Shown in pieces: positions 1 to 6,217 of a stretch of 8,762 nucleotides of DNA. This stretch comes from Candidatus Heimdallarchaeota archaeon (GTDB taxonomy: Archaea > Asgardarchaeota > Heimdallarchaeia > JABLTI01), in the NCBI GenBank assembly GCA_030602675.1, contig JAUVZH010000088.1:1-8762 (forward strand), given 5' to 3'. The translations under genes were made by a program, and so were the position numbers. Every line of letters starts with the position of its first letter. Position 1 is the stretch's first letter. The notes under the pieces are model-generated. The model did no database searches. It was given only the letters and a program-made list of their open reading frames with translations, and had not been told where the DNA came from.

Positions 1-1
1 C

Positions 2-1225
2 TTAAACATGTCATCAGGTTATAATGAATATGGTCAAATAGGTTATTTCGAATATATAACTGTGCCACCTGCTGGTTCATGCAGCTCTACAGCAACAGAC
101 ATGGCTAAATTTATGATTACTTTATTGGATAATGGCTACTATAATGGCACACAGATTTTATTGAATGAAACTTTGCAAATGATGCAAGAAGAACATTTCA
201 CTACTCATCCTAACCTTCCAGGAGCAAATCTGGGATTATATGAGATGGATACGCACAATGAACATATAATTGGTCATGGGGGAGATACAATCTTCTTCCA
301 TAGTCTGATGGCATTATTTCCAGATGATAATTTGGGCTTCTTCATATCCTATAACAGTAGAAGTGTGTCTAGTGCTCGTGATAAATTCTTCAATGATTTC
401 ATGAATCGATTCTATCCATATTCAAATGAAATTAATCCAATGAATGGTTATGATAAAAAATTACGACAATTTAATGGTCTTTATTGTACTACAAGAAGGT
501 TTTATTCGGATAAAATAATTAATCTGCCTTATGAGGCATATGACATTACTGAACGTGATTATTTAGCAGAAGCTATTAGCATTGTAACCAATAGTGGATA
601 TCTCGAAATGTTAGGTTTGCAATTCGTTCAAATAGAACCTGACTATTTTGTCGAAGTAACTGGTAGCTACGATTATAAAATCGCTTTCATTAGAAATAAG
701 CATGGTCACATAACGAATTTTTATTCGACAATTACCATACCACTTATTTCCTTTGAACAACTTCATCCTATATATTCTACTCCTGAAGTACTGAATTTCC
801 TTCTATTTTTCGTTTTTATAATTCTCCTTATTGTTTCTATTGTTTGGGGAATTCTTGCTCTTATCAGAATAAAAAAAGGTGAAGATAAGACTACCAAGCT
901 TCCTACAATTGCGAAATGGTTAATTTTTGGAGTGATTATCTTCTCAATTATACCGCTTATCTTTGTTATAACAAAAAGCTATTCAACAATTCTACTTGCA
1001 CAAGATACTTTTGATGGTTTAAACGGCTTAATTATTTTGCCAATTGTTGCTTTGATATTAATAGCTGGAATAGCAATTTTTACCATTCTATCTTGGCTGG
1101 GTATAGGTAATATTAACAAAAAACCATATTGGAAATTATGGGAAAGGATTTTGTATTCAGTTTTAACAATACTAAGTTTTTCAATTATTGTATATTTCGT
1201 GCATTGGAATATCTTAGGATACTAA
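2..1225 (+). CDS. Class C beta-lactamase-like serine hydrolase with C-terminal membrane domain (5' partial)
   Basis: The frame is open to the left edge, so the N-terminus lies outside the window; residue numbers here start at the ATG at base 8. A stretch 'PAGSCSSTATDMAKFM' (residues 21-36) matches the AGG-xxSTAxDLAKF segment of the beta-lactamase/PBP4-like (AmpC, EstB) serine hydrolase family. HGG at 90-92, followed by a hydrophobic strand and 'FPDDNLGFFISYNS', is the HxG equivalent of the KTG motif. The catalytic SxxK and YxN motifs must lie upstream and cannot be checked. Residues 143-250 form a beta-rich post-catalytic region. Four hydrophobic helices follow at about 262-286, 303-323, 340-365 and 380-401, with short charged loops, so the hydrolase is membrane-tethered from its C-terminus. 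Its likely role is a peptidase or esterase on amino-acid or peptide substrates; the true substrate is unknown. The gene is convergent with the winged-helix gene and ends in a hairpin terminator. Confidence 0.85.
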   Translation, partial: LNMSSGYNEYGQIGYFEYITVPPAGSCSSTATDMAKFMITLLDNGYYNGTQILLNETLQMMQEEHFTTHPNLPGANLGLYEMDTHNEHIIGHGGDTIFFHSLMALFPDDNLGFFISYNSRSVSSARDKFFNDFMNRFYPYSNEINPMNGYDKKLRQFNGLYCTTRRFYSDKIINLPYEAYDITERDYLAEAISIVTNSGYLEMLGLQFVQIEPDYFVEVTGSYDYKIAFIRNKHGHITNFYSTITIPLISFEQLHPIYSTPEVLNFLLFFVFIILLIVSIVWGILALIRIKKGEDKTTKLPTIAKWLIFGVIIFSIIPLIFVITKSYSTILLAQDTFDGLNGLIILPIVALILIAGIAIFTILSWLGIGNINKKPYWKLWERILYSVLTILSFSIIVYFVHWNILGY

Positions 1226-1252
1226 CACTTCTATCCTTTATTTTATTTTTTT
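1216..1252 (+). terminator. Hairpin plus T-run terminator of the serine hydrolase gene
   Basis: AGGATA (1216-1221) pairs perfectly with TATCCT (1232-1237) around a 10-base loop that contains the hydrolase stop codon. A T-rich tract ending in seven consecutive T follows (1238-1252). The polarity fits termination of plus-strand transcription only; the minus strand has no T-run here. Confidence 0.6.
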
Positions 1253-1317
1253 GAATACTTAGTTTATATGGATTACAAATTCCGTTGGGTCCACTGTTTC
1301 CTTCTTTTCATTAAATT

Positions 1318-1527
1318 TTATTTTACCAGTAATCCTTGTGGTCCTTCTGTATAGATAATTAAACTGCCAAATTTTTCATCTGGCATATAAATAACTTTTT
1401 CCTCAATAAGAAAATCTATTGCCCAAGCATATGCAATATGAATATACCAGCAAATAAATTCACCAAGACTATTGTTTGTATAGCTGCTTACTTTTAAATT
1501 GCTGTAAAATTGTAAAAGTTCTTCTTC
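1318..1527 (-). pseudogene. Displaced C-terminal segment of the winged-helix protein (frameshifted remnant)
   Basis: On the minus strand, directly after the point where the winged-helix frame loses its protein-like character, another frame stays open from 1527 to a TAA at 1318-1320 (69 codons). Its translation is well-formed and has no suitable start codon of its own. It runs EEELLQFYSN, then a segment with 'LGEFICWYIHIAYAWAIDFL', and ends 'IYTEGPQGLLVK'. Rejoining it to the upstream frame by a single -1 shift in the AAG-AAG-AAG stretch (about 1519-1527) reads '...KLKKK-ELLQFYSN...' and gives a continuous protein of about 342 residues. It is therefore read as the missing C-terminus of the gene at 1494-2345, not as a separate gene. 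A one-base sequencing or assembly error would give the same picture. Confidence 0.65.
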
Positions 1528-2345
1528 TTAAGTTTTAGTAATAAGCAATTCGCAACTTTCTTTGTGGTATTTTTCCAAGCAAGAGAATCCTCTCGAGATA
1601 ATATTGGAATATTTAGCTCCAAAGCTAAATCTTCTGGTTTCTCTAATAGTTGATGTTTTAATATCTCTGAACATTTTTCTTCTAATTTTTCTCTAGGTTC
1701 ATTATGCTTATCATTAACAATATTCTGTCCAAAGGTAACAAAAGTCCAATTTTCCCATTTTAGATCTGTCTCGTCTTCCCCATATTTGCCAAGGTGTTCT
1801 GTTTTGCCATCAATCATATAGAAATAGTACTTTGCATCAGGTCTTTTTGGACTTGGACGATTTGGTGCTGGTATTAGTAATGTTCTATCCTTTACTAATA
1901 CTTCAAGTAGTCCAATATCAAGTATCTTGGATCCAACTAATACTAATGAGAGGTCTTTAATTGAGTATTTTTTACTAATATTTAGCTTGTCAAAATCCTC
2001 TTCGATTGTTTCCCAATTCTTCACCAGTTCATCCGCAATAACTCTCCCAATCTCCTTAGCATGATTATAGGTTTTTTTTGTTTCTTCCTCATTAACAATT
2101 AAAAAAGTAGGATAATATTTGTGATCTTCTTTTCTTAGAAGGTTTGCATCCATTAGTAAATCTATTTTCTCAAGAAGTTCTTCTTTTGATACTTGAAATA
2201 ATTTTTGAATTTCAGCTAATGAATAACCATCATGTAACGCTCTAAGAGTAAGTTTACTTGATGCCTTGAAATAATCCCACGGGTTTCCTGAACCCGCCAT
2301 TGATAGAAAAATATTACTAGTAGCATAAATTTTTGGTATATACAT
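1494..2345 (-). CDS. Winged-helix domain protein of unknown family, C-terminus frameshifted
   Basis: This is a 283-residue reading from the ATG at 2345; a TTG one codon upstream is the alternative start, and neither has a clear Shine-Dalgarno sequence. Residues about 33-82 look like a winged helix-turn-helix: 'LTLRALHDGYSLAEIQKLF', a second helix 'SKEELLEKIDLLMDANLL', then 'HKYYPTFLIV' as a wing. Residues 83-135 are helical. Residues 136-210 form a beta-rich part with 'LLIPAPNRPSPKRPDAKYYF', 'MIDGKTEHLGKYGE' and 'WTFVTFGQ', resembling a ligand-sensing or enzyme-like domain I cannot name. The last eight residues after K275 are off-frame junk ending at 1494; the genuine C-terminus continues in another frame down to 1318. 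It stands alone, convergent with the serine hydrolase. A transcriptional regulator is the best guess from the wHTH alone; the rest of the protein is unrecognised. Confidence 0.7.
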   Translation of the reverse strand: MYIPKIYATSNIFLSMAGSGNPWDYFKASSKLTLRALHDGYSLAEIQKLFQVSKEELLEKIDLLMDANLLRKEDHKYYPTFLIVNEEETKKTYNHAKEIGRVIADELVKNWETIEEDFDKLNISKKYSIKDLSLVLVGSKILDIGLLEVLVKDRTLLIPAPNRPSPKRPDAKYYFYMIDGKTEHLGKYGEDETDLKWENWTFVTFGQNIVNDKHNEPREKLEEKCSEILKHQLLEKPEDLALELNIPILSREDSLAWKNTTKKVANCLLLKLKKKNFYNFTAI

Positions 2346-2348
2346 CAA

Positions 2349-2774
2349 TGTTCATACCGACCTTAACATGTTATTCCATACTGGTAAAAAAGCTTTAACT
2401 AGACTCTTAATTATTCAAAGCTAGAAAATTATTATTTGATTACAAGATTTTGCAAATTGAGAATAATTTGTAATCCTAATTATATAATTAATCTTTATTA
2501 TTAAGCTTGATAAACTAGAAATATGTTCAAATCGTGCATGACTCACCGCTTTCTATTTTAAAACAGCAATTTACAAATTATTATTGCTTGTGTCATAGGA
2601 AGCATAGCTTTATAAAGTATGAACGGGTGCTTTCCATTGTATACATTTAATGAAACATGAGATATGAAGCGAAATTTTTTGGTAATTAACTTAAGTTGTA
2701 AGTATGATATCTTGAAATTAACTTTTTGCTTATTGTTTATTTTTGTATAACAAACTATTCGGTGAAAATATAAA
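2349..2774. other. Non-coding spacer (425 bp) with several inverted repeats
   Basis: No credible gene is present on either strand. Three dyads can be seen. GATTACAA (2438-2445) pairs with TTGTAATC (2468-2475) across 22 bases. AGCAAT (2565-2570) pairs with ATTGCT (2583-2588). GGAAGCA (2598-2604) pairs with TGCTTTCC (2628-2635) with one bulged base, enclosing the palindrome CTTTATAAAG (2608-2617). The last two are adjacent and include the least A+T-rich bases of the spacer. The right end must carry the promoter of the zinc-ribbon gene: a T/A-rich element around 2733-2747 lies at a plausible distance from a start site near 2760. The left end carries the promoter of the minus-strand gene. An unannotated small RNA is possible but unproven. 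Confidence 0.4.
2364..2373. promoter_or_regulatory. Perfect 10-bp palindrome upstream of the winged-helix gene
   Basis: TAACATGTTA lies 18 bases upstream of the ATG at 2345, where an operator for autoregulation would be expected. It is flanked by a looser, off-centre TACC...GGTA pair (2355-2358 and 2383-2386). A 10-bp palindrome in A+T-rich DNA can arise by chance, so this is only a candidate. Confidence 0.25.
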
Positions 2775-2933
2775 ATGAGTCGATACGGTAACTACGACAG
2801 ACCACCAAGAGAAATGCACAAGGTAACTTGCGCAGACTGTGGCCAAGAAACAGAAGTTCCCTTCAAACCAGATGGCGAACGACCTGTTTACTGTCAAGAT
2901 TGTTACAGAAAACGAAAGCCAAGAAGATATTAG
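2775..2933 (+). CDS. Small CxxC-CxxC zinc-ribbon protein (52 aa)
   Basis: This short gene encodes 52 residues, starting MSRYGNYDRPPREMHKVTCA. Two knuckles, C19-x2-C22 and C40-x2-C43, spaced by 17 residues, form a classic zinc ribbon ('CADCG...VPFKPDGERPVYCQDC'). The tail is strongly basic (RKRKPRRY), which suggests RNA or DNA contact. The core 'MHKVTCADCG...VPFKP...RPVYC..C' is the small zinc-binding protein widely seen in methanogens, other archaea and some candidate-phylum bacteria; its function is not established. A GGTGA ribosome-binding site (2761-2765) sits nine bases before the ATG and matches the archaeal anti-Shine-Dalgarno. An alternative internal start at Met14 would keep the whole ribbon. 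The gene stands alone and ends in a strong terminator. Confidence 0.88.
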   Translation: MSRYGNYDRPPREMHKVTCADCGQETEVPFKPDGERPVYCQDCYRKRKPRRY

Positions 2934-2956
2934 TGATAGTATCTTTCATCTATTAT

Positions 2957-3010
2957 CTAGTTGAATTATAACTTTCGTTTTTTTGTTATATTCAATCTAG
3001 TTCTTTTTTT
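2957..3010 (+). terminator. Strong hairpin terminator of the zinc-ribbon gene
   Basis: CTAG-TTGAA-TTATAAC (2957-2972) pairs with GTTATA-TTCAA-T-CTAG (2985-3000), about 15 base pairs with two single-base bulges. The loop is T-rich (2973-2984), and a run ending in seven T follows directly (3001-3010). It begins 24 bases after the stop codon. The rest of the spacer up to 3211 shows no gene. Confidence 0.7.
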
Positions 3011-3211
3011 ATCCCAAGATTTAATTTAATCTAAGGTTGCGTACTCATATCGCGCTGGGCACACTACTTCACGATTAAAAACAAAATTTGGCTTGCATTA
3101 TACTACACCCAATAAGTAGAATTCAAAGACTAGCAATACTTTTAGATATTAGCTCTTGTAATCAGTTAATGAACATCACTTGACAAGTCACTATTTTTAC
3201 AATAATGGATT

Positions 3212-3490
3212 TTGATTACATTGGATGATAAAGCTAGAAAGAAAATGAAGATTATACAAAGGGAAGAAATTACTGCGTATTTTATCTATAACAAATTAGC
3301 TAACCGAGAAAAGGACCCACATAATAAAGATATATTAACCAAAATTGCTGAAGACGAGATGGGTCATTACAACACTTTCAAAGGATATACAAAAGAAGAA
3401 GTTAAACCTTCAAAATTCCAAATTTTTAGCTATTCTCTTATTGCTTTAGTATTAGGGTTGACATTTTCTCTTAAATTAATGGAAAGATAA
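3212..3490 (+). CDS. Ferritin-like (rubrerythrin-type) N-terminal half of a VIT1-family protein, cut by an in-frame TAA
   Basis: Read from TTG at 3212 this gives 92 residues; Met12 (ATG at 3245) is an alternative start, and no Shine-Dalgarno is visible. The sequence matches the N-terminal ferritin-like domain of archaeal and bacterial membrane proteins that couple a di-iron four-helix bundle to a VIT1/CCC1 iron-manganese transporter. Helix 1 carries 'REEITAYFIYNKLA' with the metal-ligand glutamate (E19). Helix 2 carries 'EDEMGHY', the first ExxH motif (E49-H52). A hydrophobic segment with 'LGLTFSLKLMER' then leads to the stop TAA at 3488-3490. In homologues I recall, the sequence runs through this point (LMERGE-like), and here the same frame resumes at once with the second half-bundle. 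The product alone has only half of the di-iron ligands and would not bind iron as the family does. Confidence 0.75.
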   Translation: MITLDDKARKKMKIIQREEITAYFIYNKLANREKDPHNKDILTKIAEDEMGHYNTFKGYTKEEVKPSKFQIFSYSLIALVLGLTFSLKLMER

Positions 3491-4087
3491 GAAGCAAAAG
3501 CAGCGATAGAATATTGCGAGCTAGAACAATATTGTTCAGAAATTGTTTCTATTATACAAGAAGAAGAAGCTCATGAAAAATTGCTTCTTGATATGATCAA
3601 CGAAAGGAAACTAAATTATATTGGATCCATAGTTTTGGGTTTGAATGATGCATTAGTTGAGCTTACAGGTGCTTTAGCTGGCTTTACCTTTGCAATCCAA
3701 AATAGCCATACTATAGCTTTACTGGGACTTATCACAGGTATTGCTGCGACCTTTTCCATGGCTGCAAGCGAGTATCTCTCTAAAAGACAAGAAACAAATC
3801 GTTCTGAAGCTTTGAGATCCAGTCTTTATACTGGATTATCTTACGTAATTACAGTCGTTTTTCTTATTACCCCTTATTTTCTGATTGAAAATCCATTTAT
3901 AAATTTGGGTATAATGATTGGTGTTGTTATTCTTATAATCTTCATATTCAATTTCTATATCTCAGTTGCAAAAGATTTGTCATTTAAACGACGTTTTTTA
4001 GAAATGGCTTTAATAAGTATCGGAATAGCTCTCCTCTCCTTTGGCATAGGTTGGCTTGTAAGAACTTATTTTGGTTTAGACTTATAA
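3491..4087 (+). CDS. VIT1/CCC1-family membrane transporter domain with the second half of the ferritin-like domain (interrupted gene)
   Basis: This is the same frame as the preceding segment, beginning right after its TAA. Bases 3491-3580 encode the missing third and fourth helices of the ferritin-like bundle, including 'QEEEAHEKLL' with the second ExxH motif (E118-H121 of the joined numbering). The first possible starts are TTG at 3581 and ATG at 3593, so translation of this part alone would lose those residues. The rest is a typical VIT1 module of five membrane helices. It has 'GSIVLGLNDALVELTGALAG', then 'GLITGIAATFSMAASEYLS', then three C-terminal helices including 'NFYISVAKDLSFKRRFLEMA'. 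Family members move Fe2+ or Mn2+ across the membrane; the fused ferritin-like domain is thought to oxidise or sense iron. The joined protein would be 291 residues plus the internal stop. It is either a pseudogene, an allele kept as a bare transporter, or a sequence error. Confidence 0.8.
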   Translation, partial: EAKAAIEYCELEQYCSEIVSIIQEEEAHEKLLLDMINERKLNYIGSIVLGLNDALVELTGALAGFTFAIQNSHTIALLGLITGIAATFSMAASEYLSKRQETNRSEALRSSLYTGLSYVITVVFLITPYFLIENPFINLGIMIGVVILIIFIFNFYISVAKDLSFKRRFLEMALISIGIALLSFGIGWLVRTYFGLDL

Positions 4088-4091
4088 TGGT

Positions 4092-4127
4092 TGAATAAAT
4101 TGCTAGTTTCGAATTATTCACTTTTTT
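4092..4127 (+). terminator. Hairpin plus T6 terminator after the VIT1 domain gene
   Basis: TGAATAA (4092-4098) pairs with TTATTCA (4114-4120), extendable by two T-A pairs past a bulged A, followed by CTTTTTT (4121-4127). It begins five bases after the stop codon. Confidence 0.55.
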
Positions 4128-4218
4128 CCTAATTCAGCACCATTTCATTTATATGGTCTGTAAAAGTATGTCTGCAAGTAGCGTTCTATCAAGAATCAAT
4201 ATTTTCTTATCAGTCACA

Positions 4219-4233
4219 CGAAACATTTAATAT
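4219..4233 (+). promoter_or_regulatory. Candidate BRE-TATA promoter of the ABC operon
   Basis: CGAAAC followed by A and TTTAATAT resembles an archaeal purine-rich BRE plus TATA box. A start site about 25 bases downstream (near 4256) would leave a leader of roughly 50 bases before the ATPase gene. Other T/A-rich stretches nearby are weaker matches. Confidence 0.4.
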
Positions 4234-4304
4234 CTTGATGGTTAATTTTTTACAGTTTTTAGTATAGGCATGGAAATCTTAATGTCCTCAATGAGAATGA
4301 AGGT

Positions 4305-5318
4305 ATGAGAAAAATGAATGCAATCGAAGTGAAAAATCTATCAAAGCATTTCACTCTATCTAAAAAAAGAGGTGTTGGCCAAAAAAAATCTAATCAATCT
4401 TTAGCCAACAAAAATCCTAGCATTAGTGGATTAGTAAAAGCTGTAGATGAAATTAGTTTTGATGTGAAAAGAGGAGAAATATTTGGCTTATTAGGACCAA
4501 ATGGTGCTGGAAAAACAACCACGATTAGAATGCTTACAGGAATTTTAAAACCAACAAATGGTAAAATAACTATTTTTAACAAAGATTTGGATAAAAATCG
4601 AATTCTAATCCAGCAAATTATGGGTCATGTTCCCGAAATGGCCAATGTTTATCTAGATCTCACAGGGATGCAGAATTTAGAATTGATTGGCGAACTATAT
4701 GGTGTTTCAAGAAAAGAACGAAAGAACCGTGCAGAACTACTATTAAAAAAATTCGAGCTTCTTAATTGGAAAGATTCCAAAGCTAAGAAGTATTCCAAGG
4801 GAATGAGACAACGATTATTATTATGTATGGGTTTAATGAGTGATCCTGTGATCCTTTTCTTAGACGAACCCACTTCTGGTCTAGATGTTCAAAGTAGTAT
4901 AATCATAAAGGAGTTAATAAAAGAGTACCATGCATCTGGGATGACGATTATACTAACAACTCATGATATGGATATAGCAAATGAACTTTGCAATCGAATA
5001 GCAATAATGAATAAAGGAAAAATTATTGGTTTAGATGAGCCACATAATCTCAGGAAATTGAAACAAGAATATCAGGCATTAGATGTATATATTAAAGGCG
5101 AAATAAAAATCCAAGAAATTGAAGAACTAACTAATATAAAAAAGGTTCAAAAGAAAAGAGGTTATTATCACATTATCGTTGATAATCTCAAACTAGCTAT
5201 TGGTGAAGTTATCGAGTATGCAAAAGCAAATAATTTACAACTCGAAAAATTAAACACGTATGAGCCAAAGCTAGAGGAAGTTTTCATAAAAATGATTAAT
5301 GGAGAGACTACTTTATGA
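4305..5318 (+). CDS. ABC-2 type exporter, ATP-binding subunit
   Basis: This is a 337-residue cytoplasmic ATPase of the DrrA/CcmA type that powers the permease encoded next. Walker A is GPNGAGKTT (64-72), the signature is YSKGM (163-167) and Walker B is 'VILFLDEPTSGLD' (182-194). The D-loop follows directly, and the H-switch histidine is in TTHD (218-221). The Q-loop position carries E in 'GHVPE' (107-111) instead of Q. The C-terminal 'YEPKLEEVFIKM' is the usual end of this family. A Lys/Ser/Asn-rich insert (about 18-43) extends the first beta region. The ATG at 4314 (Met4) has GAAGGT nine bases upstream, a better-spaced ribosome site than for 4305, so the first three residues may be absent. 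Its stop overlaps the permease start (ATGA). The substrate (lipid, drug, polysaccharide or peptide) cannot be told from sequence. Confidence 0.93.
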   Translation: MRKMNAIEVKNLSKHFTLSKKRGVGQKKSNQSLANKNPSISGLVKAVDEISFDVKRGEIFGLLGPNGAGKTTTIRMLTGILKPTNGKITIFNKDLDKNRILIQQIMGHVPEMANVYLDLTGMQNLELIGELYGVSRKERKNRAELLLKKFELLNWKDSKAKKYSKGMRQRLLLCMGLMSDPVILFLDEPTSGLDVQSSIIIKELIKEYHASGMTIILTTHDMDIANELCNRIAIMNKGKIIGLDEPHNLRKLKQEYQALDVYIKGEIKIQEIEELTNIKKVQKKRGYYHIIVDNLKLAIGEVIEYAKANNLQLEKLNTYEPKLEEVFIKMINGETTL

Positions 5319-6106
5319 CTCAAGATAATGAAGAAGATGTTTTTGCCAACCGACCAAAAGCGAACACTTTTTTCAATCAACTGAAACGTTCCTTCTCAAT
5401 AACAAAGAAAGATCTGCGAATATACTATAATAAAGGACCAGTAGTTATTCAAGGAATTCTTTTTCCTATAGTACTTTTTATCGCTTTTACTCTTGGACGG
5501 GATATTGAAAATATTTATCTTATATCAGGTTTAGTGACTATGGTTTTGTTCTTAACTGCTACATCAATTGGTCCAGTAGTTTTCCCCTGGGAAACCAGAC
5601 AAAAAACTCTTGAGCGATTGCTTACTTGTCCGATATCAATAAGAACTATTTTACTAGGGAATATTTGGAGTTCCTTTACGTTTGGAAGTTTATTTGCTCT
5701 TGTACCGCTTATACTAGCTTCGTCAATCTTCAGAACATGGGGATCAATGAAGCCTTGGATCATCATCCCGGGAATAATTATTGCAGCTCTGGCTTTCTCA
5801 AGCTTTTCATTGATACTATCCGTTCCTCCTACCGATACGCCAGCAAATACTATGATGTTAACAATTTCAATCAAATTTCCCCTAGTCTTCATTAGCCCAC
5901 TTTTTATGCCAATTGATCCAACTTCATATGTATTAATTTCCCCTTTGACCTATTTTGTTGACATTATCAATACTGGCTTTACTGGCACAAGTGCATTTGG
6001 TTCCTATGGCTTACTCTTGGATTTTGGTGTGTTACTCGCTTTTGGATTGGTATTTCTCTTACTAGCCTTCTTCTTGCATGGTAAAACAGTCCAGAAAAGA
6101 TTCTAA
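5315..6106 (+). CDS. ABC-2 type exporter, permease subunit
   Basis: This 263-residue integral membrane partner of the preceding ATPase starts inside that gene's stop codon (ATGA), with GGAG ten bases upstream, so translation is probably coupled. After a charged cytoplasmic N-terminus (1-40) there are six hydrophobic segments, at about 41-60, 66-92, 112-138, 147-170, 180-200 and 230-255, as usual for ABC-2 permeases. The cytoplasmic motif 'ETRQKTLERLLTCPIS' (93-108) matches the conserved E-(x)n-TLE-LL-x-P-(L/I)S coupling region that contacts the ATPase. The end 'HGKTVQKRF' is basic and cytoplasmic. With one ATPase and one permease gene the complex is probably a 2+2 assembly. The substrate is unknown. 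The gene ends just before a hairpin terminator. Confidence 0.92.
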   Translation: MTQDNEEDVFANRPKANTFFNQLKRSFSITKKDLRIYYNKGPVVIQGILFPIVLFIAFTLGRDIENIYLISGLVTMVLFLTATSIGPVVFPWETRQKTLERLLTCPISIRTILLGNIWSSFTFGSLFALVPLILASSIFRTWGSMKPWIIIPGIIIAALAFSSFSLILSVPPTDTPANTMMLTISIKFPLVFISPLFMPIDPTSYVLISPLTYFVDIINTGFTGTSAFGSYGLLLDFGVLLAFGLVFLLLAFFLHGKTVQKRF

Positions 6107-6123
6107 AGAAACTGATTGGAAAA

Positions 6124-6148
6124 GCTAGCTAAACTAGCATCCTTTTTT
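6124..6148 (+). terminator. Hairpin plus T6 terminator of the ABC operon
   Basis: GCTAG (6124-6128) and CTAGC (6134-6138) form a perfect 5-bp stem around the loop CTAAA, followed by ATCC and six T (6143-6148). It lies 17 bases after the permease stop. Confidence 0.6.
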
Positions 6149-6217
6149 CTTAAATTATAAGTTAATTTAAGAACCAAAATCTTTCTGATGAAATACATAC
6201 AAAATCTTGGTGATATA

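Noticed and set aside
2524..2545. GTTCAAATC resembling a tRNA T-loop
   Set aside because: The flanking bases give only a partial, wobble-rich stem, and no acceptor, D-arm or anticodon arm can be built around it.
2523..2561. Twelve-codon ORF starting ATGTTCAAA
   Set aside because: It is too short, has no ribosome site and ends in A+T-rich spacer; it looks like chance.
1318..4087. Idea that the two interrupted genes reflect a non-standard genetic code
   Set aside because: TAA is also used as a normal stop elsewhere in the window (for example the hydrolase, permease and radical SAM genes), and the other lesion is a frameshift, which reassignment cannot explain.
5515..5895. Overlapping frames on both strands inside the ABC permease gene (125 aa minus, 89 aa plus)
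   Set aside because: They are shadows of the permease frame, which has clear ABC-2 motifs and helices.
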